Below are positions 1-8,206 of a DNA stretch of 64,000 nt, piece after piece. The stretch lies in contig NZ_CP109013.1 of NCBI RefSeq assembly GCF_036226745.1, positions 7,130,001 to 7,194,000 of the forward strand, read 5' to 3'. The notes beneath the pieces were generated by a model, which worked only from the letters and a program-made list of their open reading frames with translations, made no database searches and was not told the DNA's origin. Numbering within the stretch: the first letter of the stretch is position 1; every line of letters starts with the position of its first letter. Origin of the DNA: Streptomyces sp. NBC_00683. GTDB lineage: Bacteria; Actinomycetota; Actinomycetes; Streptomycetales; Streptomycetaceae. The position numbers and the translations under genes were made by a program.

Positions 1-21
1 GCGTCTGGTAGGAATTTGGCT

Positions 22-2166
22 GTGAGCAGCGACAACGAGCGGTCCGACGAGCCCGAGGCCGGGGCACCGGAGCAGCTTGCGCTCATCCGGGAGACCGTGC
101 GCAAGGCCAAGGTGCCGCGGGCCAAGCCCCGCACCTGGCGGGGTGCCACGCTCGCCGAGGAGCTGCCCGTCGCCCGGGTCCTGGTGAACAAGGGCGCACT
201 CCACCTCGATCAGTATTTCGATTACGCCGTCCCGGAGGAGCTCGACGCCGAGGCACAGCCCGGTGTCAGGGTGCGGGTGCGGTTCGGGGCCGGGGGGCGC
301 CAGGTCCGCGGCGGGCGGCGCGAGGGCGGTGGGCTGATCGACGGATTCCTGATCGAGCGCCGTGCCGAGTCGGACTACCAGGGCGCCCTGGCCGCGCTCG
401 CCTACGTCGTCTCGCCCGAGCCGGTGCTCGGGCCCGAGCTGCTCGCGCTCTCGCGGGCCGTCGCCGACCGGTACGCGGGCAGCCTCGCCGATGTTCTGCA
501 GCTCGCCGTGCCGCCCAGGAACGGCCGGGCGGAGTCCAAGGCGTCACCCGCGCCGCTGCCCCCGCCCCCGGCCCCGGAGCCCGGGACCTGGGAGCGGTAC
601 GCACAGGGGCCCGCGTTCCTCGGCGCACTGGCCGAGGGCGGCGCGCCCAGAGCCGTCTGGACCGCACTGCCCGGGCCGCACTGGCCCGAGGAGATCGCCA
701 GGGCCGTCGCCGCCACGCTGGCCTCGGGACGGGGCGCACTCGTCGTCGTACCGGACGGGCGGACCGCGGGGCGGGTGGACGCCGCGCTCACCGAGGTGAT
801 GGGGGAGGGGCGCCACGCGCTGCTGACCGCCGACTCGGGGCCCGAGAAGCGCTACCGGGAGTGGCTCGCCGTCCGGCGCGGTTCGGTGCGCGCGGTGGTC
901 GGGACCAGGGCCGCCATGTTCGCCCCGGTCGCCGATCTGGGCCTGGTGGCCGTCTGGGACGACGGGGACTCCAGCCACAGCGACGACAACGCCCCGTTCC
1001 CGCACGTCCGGGAAGTCCTGGAGCTCAGGGCGGCGCACGGCCGGTGCGCGTTCCTCCTGGGCGGGACGAACTGCACCGTCGAGGCCGCCCAGCTGGTCGA
1101 GAGCGGCTGGGCACTGCCGCTGCGCGCTGAGCGGGAGCAGCTGCGGATCGCGGCGCCCCTGGTGCGTACCGTCGGCGACGGTGAGCTCGCGAGGGACGGG
1201 GCGGCGCGTTCCGCCCGGCTGCCCAGCCTCGCCTGGCAGACGGTACGGGACGGGCTGCGCAGCGGCCCCGTGCTGATCCAGGTGCCGCGCCGGGGGTACG
1301 CACCCCGGCTGGCCTGCGAACGCTGCCGCGAACCCGCGCGGTGCGGGCACTGCGCGGGGCCGCTTGAAGCTCCGGACCAGCAGGACCTCAACTGCGCCTG
1401 GTGCGGACGCGCCGAGACGGCGTGGAGCTGTTCCGCCTGCGGCGGCGGGCGGCTGCGGGCGCAGATCGTCGGTGCCCGGCGGACCGCCGAGGAGCTGGGC
1501 CGGGCCTTTCCCGCCGTCCCGGTGCGTACGTCGGGCCGGGACCATGTGCTCGACTCCGTACCGGACCAGCCCGCCCTGGTGGTCAGCACACCCGGCGCCG
1601 AACCCGTGGCCGAGGGCGGCTACGCGGCCGCGCTGCTGCTGGACGGCTGGGCGATGGTGGGCCGGCCGGACCTGCGGGCCGGTGAGGAGGCGCTGCGGCG
1701 CTGGACGGCCGCCGCCTCACTGGTGCGGGGGCAGCCGGAGGGGGGCACGGTGGTGATCGTGGCCGAGCCGACCCTGCGGCCCGTCCAGGCACTGGTGCGC
1801 TGGGACCCCGTCGGCCATGCCCGCCGCGAGCTCGCGGAGCGGGCCGAGCTCGGATTTCCGCCCGTGTCCCGGATGGCTTCGGTGACCGGGCCGCCGGAGG
1901 CGATCGCCGCCTACCTGGCCGCCGTGGAACTGCCGTCGGAGGCAGAGGTCCTTGGACCGGTACCGCTGCCGGGGGCCGTCCCGGGCAGGCCCCGCAGGCA
2001 GGGGGACGCGCCGCCGGGCGAGACCTGGGAGCGGGCGCTGGTCAGGGTGCCGCCGGGGCGCGGGGCGGCGCTCGCGGCCGCCCTGAAGGCGGCTCAGGCA
2101 GCGCGGACGGCCCGGGGGACCGGAGATCCGGTACGGATCAGGATCGACCCGCCGGACATCGGCTGA
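22..2166 (+). CDS. priA: PriA-like primosomal protein N', helicase motifs missing
   Basis: This is a 714-residue PriA-family protein, which in other bacteria reloads the replisome at stalled forks. The N-terminal DNA-binding part is recognisable (VLVNKGALHLDQYFDYAVPEEL). A zinc-binding region with eight cysteines in four CxxC pairs (CERC, CGHC, CAWC, CSAC) lies around residues 430-475. The Walker A loop of active PriA helicases (GSGKT-type) and the DEEH box are not present: the corresponding stretches read LASGRGALVVVPDG and WDDGDSS. Loss of helicase motifs is known for actinobacterial PriA, so the protein probably acts as a DNA-binding or loading factor rather than a motor. GTG at 22 is chosen over TTG at 16 because GGTAGGA (7-13) is correctly spaced only from the GTG. 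fmt follows at 3.06 kb on the same strand, the usual neighbourhood. Confidence 0.9.
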   Translation: MSSDNERSDEPEAGAPEQLALIRETVRKAKVPRAKPRTWRGATLAEELPVARVLVNKGALHLDQYFDYAVPEELDAEAQPGVRVRVRFGAGGRQVRGGRREGGGLIDGFLIERRAESDYQGALAALAYVVSPEPVLGPELLALSRAVADRYAGSLADVLQLAVPPRNGRAESKASPAPLPPPPAPEPGTWERYAQGPAFLGALAEGGAPRAVWTALPGPHWPEEIARAVAATLASGRGALVVVPDGRTAGRVDAALTEVMGEGRHALLTADSGPEKRYREWLAVRRGSVRAVVGTRAAMFAPVADLGLVAVWDDGDSSHSDDNAPFPHVREVLELRAAHGRCAFLLGGTNCTVEAAQLVESGWALPLRAEREQLRIAAPLVRTVGDGELARDGAARSARLPSLAWQTVRDGLRSGPVLIQVPRRGYAPRLACERCREPARCGHCAGPLEAPDQQDLNCAWCGRAETAWSCSACGGGRLRAQIVGARRTAEELGRAFPAVPVRTSGRDHVLDSVPDQPALVVSTPGAEPVAEGGYAAALLLDGWAMVGRPDLRAGEEALRRWTAAASLVRGQPEGGTVVIVAEPTLRPVQALVRWDPVGHARRELAERAELGFPPVSRMASVTGPPEAIAAYLAAVELPSEAEVLGPVPLPGAVPGRPRRQGDAPPGETWERALVRVPPGRGAALAAALKAAQAARTARGTGDPVRIRIDPPDIG

Positions 2167-2235
2167 CGAGGCCGTACAGGCCCCGCCGCCATGGCCGCCT
2201 CCCTCGCCGTGCGGACGCGGTGAGGTGCGCTCCGG

Positions 2236-2775
2236 TCAGCCGTTGCGGGGGCCGGGGAAGGCGCCGGGGCGCAGCTCCTCGCGCGGCGCGGGGCGGTCCG
2301 CCGACGGCTGCGGCGGCATGGAACGGGCCGCGGGCACCGCGGGCAGCGCGGGGGAGGAACCGGGCGGCGCGGGCAGCGGACGGGGCGCGGACTCGGGGGC
2401 GACCTCGGCGGCACCCGGCTGCGGGGTGTTGCGCCGGGCACCGTAACGGCGGTGCACCGCCTGCTTGGTGACCCCGAGAGCCGAGCCCACCGCGTCCCAC
2501 GAGAAGCCGAGCGAGCGGTCGAAGTCCACCGCCGCCGTGACCAGCGTCTCGACGCTGTCCCGCAGTTCCTGAGCCAGTCGGACGGTGGGCGCCGGGGCCC
2601 TGCCGTAGACGACGAAGCCCGCGGACGGGCCGGAGCGGCGCGGACGGTAGACATTGCCCAGCTGCGCAGTGAGGGTGCGCAGCGCGTCCACCTGCCGCCG
2701 GACCCGCTCGATGTCCCGCACCAGCAGGTGCAGACTGGCACGCGCCTGGGCGTCGTGGGTTGCGTGGTCGGCCAT
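2236..2775 (-). CDS. Small HTH-containing protein of unknown role
   Basis: A 179-residue protein convergent with priA. The only recognisable element is a helix-turn-helix near residues 100-125 ([21 protein letters not shown]), of the type that tests whether a promoter region matches its recognition helix. Upstream of it are two predicted helices rich in charged residues that could form a coiled-coil dimer (residues 15-45). The C-terminal 50 residues are low-complexity proline/alanine. The start is the ATG at 2775, preceded by GAGAGG at a good distance; the longer reading to 2862 has no ribosome binding site. I recognise it as a conserved streptomycete protein of the priA-fmt interval but cannot assign a target or ligand. 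It could be a DNA-binding protein or an anti-sigma-like partner. Confidence 0.8.
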   Translation of the reverse strand: MADHATHDAQARASLHLLVRDIERVRRQVDALRTLTAQLGNVYRPRRSGPSAGFVVYGRAPAPTVRLAQELRDSVETLVTAAVDFDRSLGFSWDAVGSALGVTKQAVHRRYGARRNTPQPGAAEVAPESAPRPLPAPPGSSPALPAVPAARSMPPQPSADRPAPREELRPGAFPGPRNG

Positions 2776-2893
2776 GAACAAGCCTCTCGAACCGGCGTTG
2801 AAAGGGATCGGACCGCATCGCGGCGGCCCACTTCGGTCAATCTCTCTTGACCAACGCCTCACCCGGCCATGTGGTCACGCAACAGGGGCGTAT

Positions 2894-2905
2894 GCGCATA
2901 TGCGC
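2894..2905. promoter_or_regulatory. 12-bp perfect palindrome between HTH gene and fmt
   Basis: GCGCATATGCGC reads the same on both strands and sits in the divergent interval between the HTH gene and fmt. Position and symmetry fit an operator, possibly for the HTH protein itself, but no second copy was seen and this is inference only. Confidence 0.3.
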
Positions 2906-3061
2906 GGGGCGCACGGGCGTGCGTACGCCCCCCGCACGGCCGGGTCCGGGGGGCGTCCCGTCGTCCCGGGTGTGCGCCCGCGGGGGACAACGGGAAAGCC
3001 CCTAGACTGGTGTGCTGCTCGCCACACCGTACGTTTCGGCCCGAGAGGCAGTCCGCCACCC

Positions 3062-3994
3062 ATGAAGCTCGTCTTCGCAGGCACCCCCGAGGTTGCTGTC
3101 CCCGCCCTGGACGCCCTGATCGCCTCCGGCCGCCATGAGGTGGCCGCCGTCGTCACCCGTCCCGACGCACCGGCCGGGCGAGGCCGCCGGCTCGTCGCCA
3201 GCCCGGTGGCCGAGCGCGCCGAGGAGGCGGGGATCGAGGTGCTCAAGCCGGTGCGCCCGCGCGACGAGGCCTTCCTGGCACGGCTGCGGGAGATCGCCCC
3301 CGACTGCTGCCCCGTGGTGGCGTACGGTGCGCTGCTGCCCAGGACGGCCCTCGACGTCCCCGCCCGTGGCTGGGTCAATCTGCACTTCTCGCTGCTGCCC
3401 GCCTGGCGCGGCGCCGCACCGGTGCAGCACGCGGTGATGGCCGGGGACGAGGTGACCGGCGCGTCGACCTTCCTGATCGAGGAGGGCCTGGACTCCGGAC
3501 CGGTGTACGGCGTTCTGACCGAGGAGGTACGGCCCACGGACACCAGCGGTGACCTGCTCACCCGGCTGGCCTTCGCCGGCGCCGGGCTGCTCGCCGCGAC
3601 CATGGACGGCATCGAGGACGGCACCCTGCACGCCGTACCGCAGCCCGCCGAAGGAATCACGCTCGCGCCCAAGATCACCGTCGAGGACGCCCAGGTGCAG
3701 TGGTCCGCACCCGCGCTGCGGGTCGACCGCATCGTGCGCGGCTGCACCCCCGCCCCCGGCGCGTGGACCCTCTTCCGGGGCGAGCGCCTCAAGCTGGTCC
3801 AGGCCGCGCCCGTCCTGGACCGCGCCGACCTGGCGCCGGGCGAGCTGTCCGCGGGCAAGAACAACGTGTACGTGGGCACCGGGTCGCACGCCGTGGAGCT
3901 CCTCTGGGTCCAGCCCCAGGGCAAGAAGCCGATGAAGGCCGCCGACTGGGCGCGCGGTGTCCGCATCGTCCCGGGCGAGCTCCTGGGACTCTGA
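3062..3994 (+). CDS. fmt: Methionyl-tRNA formyltransferase
   Basis: A 310-residue enzyme that transfers a formyl group from 10-formyltetrahydrofolate to the amino group of methionyl-initiator tRNA in the cytoplasm. The N-terminal Rossmann-like start ([17 protein letters not shown]), the catalytic region [20 protein letters not shown] with the following [17 protein letters not shown], and the ...[17 protein letters not shown] stretch are classic family signatures; the C-terminal OB-like domain follows ([20 protein letters not shown]). Length matches the family. ATG at 3062 begins directly with the conserved [10 protein letters not shown], so the start is secure. It is followed after 127 bases by rsmB, the usual fmt-rsmB pair of translation-related genes. 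Confidence 0.97.
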   Translation: MKLVFAGTPEVAVPALDALIASGRHEVAAVVTRPDAPAGRGRRLVASPVAERAEEAGIEVLKPVRPRDEAFLARLREIAPDCCPVVAYGALLPRTALDVPARGWVNLHFSLLPAWRGAAPVQHAVMAGDEVTGASTFLIEEGLDSGPVYGVLTEEVRPTDTSGDLLTRLAFAGAGLLAATMDGIEDGTLHAVPQPAEGITLAPKITVEDAQVQWSAPALRVDRIVRGCTPAPGAWTLFRGERLKLVQAAPVLDRADLAPGELSAGKNNVYVGTGSHAVELLWVQPQGKKPMKAADWARGVRIVPGELLGL

Positions 3995-4121
3995 CGCCGG
4001 GCAGGCGCCCGCGCCTCCGGGGCCCACATCGCCGCCCGTACCGCCGCCCGCGCCGCCGGTCCGGGCGGCGACGTACGCTGGGTGGGTTCGCCACTCTCAC
4101 CATCAGCGGAGCACCTTTCAC

Positions 4122-5555
4122 GTGAACGACCAGCAGCGTCGCCGTCCCGCCAAGCCGCATCGCCGCCCGCAGAAGGACCCTGTCCGGTTCCTCGCCTTCG
4201 AAGCGCTCAGGGCCGTCGACGAACGCGACGCGTACGCCAACCTCGTCCTGCCCCCGCTGCTGAAGAAGGCACGCGCCAAGGGCGACTTCGACGGCCGTGA
4301 CGCGGCGCTCGCGACCGAGCTGGTCTACGGGACCCTGCGCCGCCAGGGCACGTACGACGCGATCGTCGCCGCCTGCATCGACCGGCCGCTGCGCGAGGTC
4401 GACCCGCCCGTGCTGGACGTGCTCAACATGGGCGTGCACCAGCTGCTCGGCACCCGCATCCCGACCCACGCGGCCGTCTCCGCCAGCGTGGAGCTGGCCC
4501 GCGTCGTGCTGGGTGAAGGGCGGGCCAAGTTCGTCAACGCCGTGCTGCGCAAGGTCTCGGCGCACGATCTCGACACCTGGGTGGAGCGCGTCGCGCCATC
4601 GTACGAGGACGATGCCGAGCAGCACCTCTCGGTCGTCCACTCCCATCCGCGGTGGATCGTCTCCGCGCTGTGGGACGCCCTGGGCGGTGGCCGCGCCGGG
4701 ATCGAGGACCTCCTCGAAGCCGACAACGAACGCCCCGAGGTGACTCTCGTGGCCCGCCCCGGCCGCTCCACCACCGACGAGCTGCTGGCTGCCCTGGGTG
4801 AGGAGAGCGGACTGCCGGGCCGCTGGTCCCCCTACGCCGTGCGGATGGCCGAGGGCGGCGAGCCCGGTGCCCTGACCGCGGTGCAGGACGGCAGCGCGGG
4901 TGTGCAGGACGAGGGCAGCCAGCTCGTCGCCACCGCCCTCGCCAACGCGCCCGTGGAGGGCAGCGACACACGGTGGCTCGACGGCTGCGCCGGACCCGGT
5001 GGCAAGGCGGCCCTGCTGGCCGCGCTCGCCGCCGGACGCGGAGCGGCGCTGCTCGCCGCCGAGAAGCAGCCGCACCGCGCCCGGCTCGTCGAGCGGGCAC
5101 TGGCCGGCAACCCGGGCCCCTACCAGGTGGTCACCGCGGACGGCACCCGGCCGCCCTGGCAGCCGGGCACCTTCGACCGGATCCTGATGGACGTACCGTG
5201 CTCGGGCCTCGGGGCGCTGCGCCGTCGCCCGGAATCCCGGTGGCGTCGCCGGGCGAAGGACCTGGAGAGCTTCGCACCGCTCCAACGGGGCCTGCTGCGC
5301 GAGGCGTTGAAGGCAGTCCGGATCGGCGGGGTCGTCGGCTACGCGACCTGCTCGCCGCATCTGGCCGAGACCCGCGTCGTCGTCGAGGACGTGCTCAAGG
5401 GACGCGGCGGAGCGCCGGTCGAGGCGGAGTGGGTGGATGCCCGCCCCCTGATGCCTGGAGTGCCGGCGCTGGGCGACGGTCCCGACGTCCAGCTGTGGCC
5501 GCATCTGCACGGCACCGACGCGATGTATCTGGCGCTGCTGCGGCGTACGGGCTGA
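4122..5555 (+). CDS. rsmB: 16S rRNA (cytosine-5) methyltransferase RsmB
   Basis: A 477-residue enzyme of the Fmu/RsmB family that methylates C967-equivalent cytosine in 16S rRNA using S-adenosylmethionine. An N-terminal NusB-like RNA-binding domain covers roughly residues 20-160. The methyltransferase domain shows motif I DGCAGPGGKAA, the catalytic PCSG motif (MDVPCSGLGALRRRPESRWR) and the second catalytic cysteine in GYATCSPH. GTG at 4122 follows a GGAG at about 10 bases and gives the basic N-terminus NDQQRRRPAKPHRRPQK typical of actinobacterial members. It lies just downstream of fmt and is probably co-transcribed with it. Nothing unusual in the catalytic residues. Confidence 0.95.
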   Translation: MNDQQRRRPAKPHRRPQKDPVRFLAFEALRAVDERDAYANLVLPPLLKKARAKGDFDGRDAALATELVYGTLRRQGTYDAIVAACIDRPLREVDPPVLDVLNMGVHQLLGTRIPTHAAVSASVELARVVLGEGRAKFVNAVLRKVSAHDLDTWVERVAPSYEDDAEQHLSVVHSHPRWIVSALWDALGGGRAGIEDLLEADNERPEVTLVARPGRSTTDELLAALGEESGLPGRWSPYAVRMAEGGEPGALTAVQDGSAGVQDEGSQLVATALANAPVEGSDTRWLDGCAGPGGKAALLAALAAGRGAALLAAEKQPHRARLVERALAGNPGPYQVVTADGTRPPWQPGTFDRILMDVPCSGLGALRRRPESRWRRRAKDLESFAPLQRGLLREALKAVRIGGVVGYATCSPHLAETRVVVEDVLKGRGGAPVEAEWVDARPLMPGVPALGDGPDVQLWPHLHGTDAMYLALLRRTG

Positions 5556-5622
5556 CCCCGGGCCGCAATCCCGCCCCACCGATGAATCCGTACATCACTT
5601 CACATCATTACCGGGAGAACCC

Positions 5623-5838
5623 ATGACCGTCAGCAAGAACATCAACAACCCCGTGGGCATGGGCGGCGGCCAGCGCAAGAGGCTGTCCCGCGCCGAACGG
5701 CAGAACAACGGTCCGCACCGCAACCTCGACCGCCAGGGTGCCGCCGACCAGAAGGCGGAGCTGGTGCGCAAGATGCGTGAGAAGGCAGCCGCGGCCGAGG
5801 GCGCCGGGCGGGCGGACGACGACACCGCACAGAGCTGA
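5623..5838 (+). CDS. DUF6243 small basic protein
   Basis: A 71-residue protein rich in Lys, Arg, Gly and Asn (TVSKNINNPVGMGGGQRKRL). I recognise it as the streptomycete DUF6243 family; no biochemical role is known to me. There is no signal peptide or membrane segment. ATG at 5623 is preceded by GGGAGA. It lies 67 bases behind rsmB on the same strand and could be read through from it. The lysine-rich and glutamine-rich composition suggests nucleic-acid or ribosome association, but that is only inference from composition. Confidence 0.8.
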   Translation: MTVSKNINNPVGMGGGQRKRLSRAERQNNGPHRNLDRQGAADQKAELVRKMREKAAAAEGAGRADDDTAQS

Positions 5839-5841
5839 CGT

Positions 5842-5892
5842 ACCGCCGCCGCAGGGCGGTACCGCGACGCGCGGTCCGCGCCCTGCTGCGGT
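5842..5892. terminator. Nested hairpin between convergent genes
   Basis: The interval holds an imperfect long stem (ACCGCCGCCGCAGGGCG pairing with CGCCCTGCTGCGGT) enclosing a smaller ACCGCG/CGCGGT hairpin. It lies between the end of the DUF6243 gene and the end of the ATPase-glycosyltransferase gene, and is a plausible two-way terminator. Confidence 0.5.
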
Positions 5893-5935
5893 AACGCGGG
5901 GCCTGTGCACCCTGAGCCCCGAGAGAGCGGTGGCG

Positions 5936-8206
5936 TCAGAGTCCCATGGCGGTCAGCAGCTCTTCCACCGACCGCGACCACGGCCTTTTCTCCGCCAGCT
6001 CGACGCGCAGCGCCTCGGCGGCGATGAACTTCTGCTCGCTCTCGGTCAGCATGCCGTCGATCAGTCGGGCCCACGTCTCGATGTCGGCTGCGCTCCCGCC
6101 CGACATCGGGACCACCCAGGAGGCGGCACGCTCGTTGCCGAGTTCCTCCCGCAGAAGTTCGCCGAGCCCGCTCGTCTCGCTCACCAGGACGGGTGTGCCC
6201 TCAACGATCGCCTCCTGCCCCACAAGCCCGAAACCCTCGGCACGGGACGGCATGATGAGGAGGCTGGCCCGGATGAGGTCGTCCTGAAGATGCTCGGCCT
6301 CCGTGGTGTACGGCCGCGGCACGATACGCAGTCTGGGATCGCCCGCCCAGTCGATCAGCTGTTGTGTCTGCTCGGCCGACTGCTCCTCGGGGACGCCGCG
6401 GACCACGAGTTCGATCGCCCGCTTCTTCGCTTCCCGGCGCCAGCCCGCGACTCGGCCGCAGGCAGCGGCTGCCAGGTCCAGGCCCTTGAGGTGCCAGTCC
6501 TCGGTGCGCCCGATGAGCAGGACGGTGAGCGGTGTTCCGTCCGGCACCTTGCGCGCCCTGGTGTCGGTGAGGTCGAAGCCCGGATCGAAACGCAGAGGAT
6601 CCGTGTCGTCGCGCCGGGAGAGGTGGCCGAGGAACAAGCCGTGCAACCGTGGGCCCACCGCGACCAGCCGGTCCGCGTCACGGCCGAGGCTGACCTCGAT
6701 CCGCTTCCGGCTGTCGGCGGTCCCCATGGCGTCGTCTCGCCGGTCGAGCTTGTGCCATTCGGTCTCGTCCGGGTCCATGTGTACGAAGTGAAGTGTCTTC
6801 GGCTTTGCTTTCTGGAAGTGCTCCGCCTGTACCTGGGCGGCGGGACCCGTGATCCGGCCATGCCCGATCACCAGCTCGGGAACCACGTTCCCGGGGAGTT
6901 GGAGCGGTCGCATCAGACTGGCCATCTCGTCGGCCCCGGCGACGGGTCGGCATGGCAGCAGTGTGACTCCGGCGTCTTTCGCCGCGGCCACCTCGGCATC
7001 GGTGGCGTTCAGCACCAGACACAGGACACGCACCCGCAGACGGGCGAGCGCCCGGCAGAACTCGCGGTTGAAGGTGCTCAGGCCGCCGTGCCCGGACGCC
7101 CATTCGGTGGCGACGACCAGAGCCGTGCACCGATACCGGTCGTGAGGCTTCGACCGGGACACCGTCGTACCGGAGAGCGCGGTACGCAGATAGGCTGCGA
7201 ACTCGTCGGAGAACAACCGGACAGTCTCCGGCCCGCGCAGGAGCACACCCTTGTTGACAAGGGTCTGCTCATCCAGGGCCGGCAGCTCGGACACGGGCCC
7301 ACCCGAGGCAACGGTGTGCAGCAACGGCGTGCCGCGCCCGGACAGATCGAGGTCTATCTCCTCGATGAGCCGGTCGAAGTACGCGTGAAAGGCCCCTGCC
7401 TCCAGCTCCAGGGCCTTGAGTACATCGAGCGAGCCCGTCCTGTGGAACTCGTCCACCATGCGCCTGCACACAATCCCCAGCAGATAGGCATGGCGTCCGC
7501 ACCGGGCCAGGAGTTCGGACTCCACGGGGCGGAGGTCGACTCCGGCCTTTCCGGCCATGCCCAGCAGCGACGTAGCTTCTTCCGGTTCCAGGAGGCCGAC
7601 GTGACACCGGAGGGACATGACTCCGTCGAGCCGCGATCCCCCGGCCGCGTCCGCCTCGATCTCGAAGACCGAACGCCGGGAGATCGTTACGACCCCTATC
7701 GAGTACTTGCGTTCGCTGACCAGAGATCGCAACAGTTGGTAGGCGGACAGGTCGACCAGCACCCAGGGGGCGCGGTCGAATTCGTCCAGGACCAGCAGAA
7801 CATGCAGGTCGCGCTGAGCAACCATCTCGAAGTAGCTGGTGACCGCGTTCCTCAGGTCGTACCAACCCCGCGCGCTCTGCGCCGTGGCGTTCAGTCGGTT
7901 CAGTTCCCCATCGCCGGGAAACCGGGTTGTGACCTCGCTCGTCAACGTGCGGAACAGCCCGAATACCGAGTCGAGCTCGACCACGGAGACGCGGACGACG
8001 GCCAAGTCGGCCCGGTTCACCCGGCGCAGCGCCTGCTCGACCACACTGGTCTTGCCGAACAGGAGCTGGCCGACGACGCTGAGGTTCCGCGGCCGTCCGG
8101 GCGACCGCCACACCGACTCGATCTCCGCGACCAGGTCCGGTCGGTCGATGAAACCTGGTGCGGCCGGGCCGCCGCCCGCGTCCTGGTACGGATTCGTCCC
8201 GTTCAC
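5936..8206 (-). CDS. STAND-like ATPase fused to GT4-type glycosyltransferase
   Basis: A 756-residue fusion, second gene of the minus-strand module. Residues about 5-350 are a P-loop ATPase: entry NPYQDAGGGPAAPGFIDRPDL, Walker A GQLLFGKT (46-53), Walker B LLVLDEFD (137-144), a TISRR sensor-like segment, and an end (VRLFSDEFAAYLR) like a STAND winged helix. From about residue 359 a GT-B glycosyltransferase begins (VVATEWASGHGGLSTF), with GRTEDWHLKGLDLAA near 565 and the GT4 donor-binding E-x7-E pattern in EGFGLVGQEAIVEGTPV near 655-665. No membrane segment or signal peptide is seen. The GTG start at 8206 overlaps the stop of the upstream NACHT gene (GTGA), indicating translational coupling. What the glycosyltransferase modifies is unknown. 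The ATPase may gate glycosyl transfer in response to the NACHT partner; this is inference. I do not recall a named system with this architecture. Confidence 0.85.
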   Translation of the reverse strand: MNGTNPYQDAGGGPAAPGFIDRPDLVAEIESVWRSPGRPRNLSVVGQLLFGKTSVVEQALRRVNRADLAVVRVSVVELDSVFGLFRTLTSEVTTRFPGDGELNRLNATAQSARGWYDLRNAVTSYFEMVAQRDLHVLLVLDEFDRAPWVLVDLSAYQLLRSLVSERKYSIGVVTISRRSVFEIEADAAGGSRLDGVMSLRCHVGLLEPEEATSLLGMAGKAGVDLRPVESELLARCGRHAYLLGIVCRRMVDEFHRTGSLDVLKALELEAGAFHAYFDRLIEEIDLDLSGRGTPLLHTVASGGPVSELPALDEQTLVNKGVLLRGPETVRLFSDEFAAYLRTALSGTTVSRSKPHDRYRCTALVVATEWASGHGGLSTFNREFCRALARLRVRVLCLVLNATDAEVAAAKDAGVTLLPCRPVAGADEMASLMRPLQLPGNVVPELVIGHGRITGPAAQVQAEHFQKAKPKTLHFVHMDPDETEWHKLDRRDDAMGTADSRKRIEVSLGRDADRLVAVGPRLHGLFLGHLSRRDDTDPLRFDPGFDLTDTRARKVPDGTPLTVLLIGRTEDWHLKGLDLAAAACGRVAGWRREAKKRAIELVVRGVPEEQSAEQTQQLIDWAGDPRLRIVPRPYTTEAEHLQDDLIRASLLIMPSRAEGFGLVGQEAIVEGTPVLVSETSGLGELLREELGNERAASWVVPMSGGSAADIETWARLIDGMLTESEQKFIAAEALRVELAEKRPWSRSVEELLTAMGL

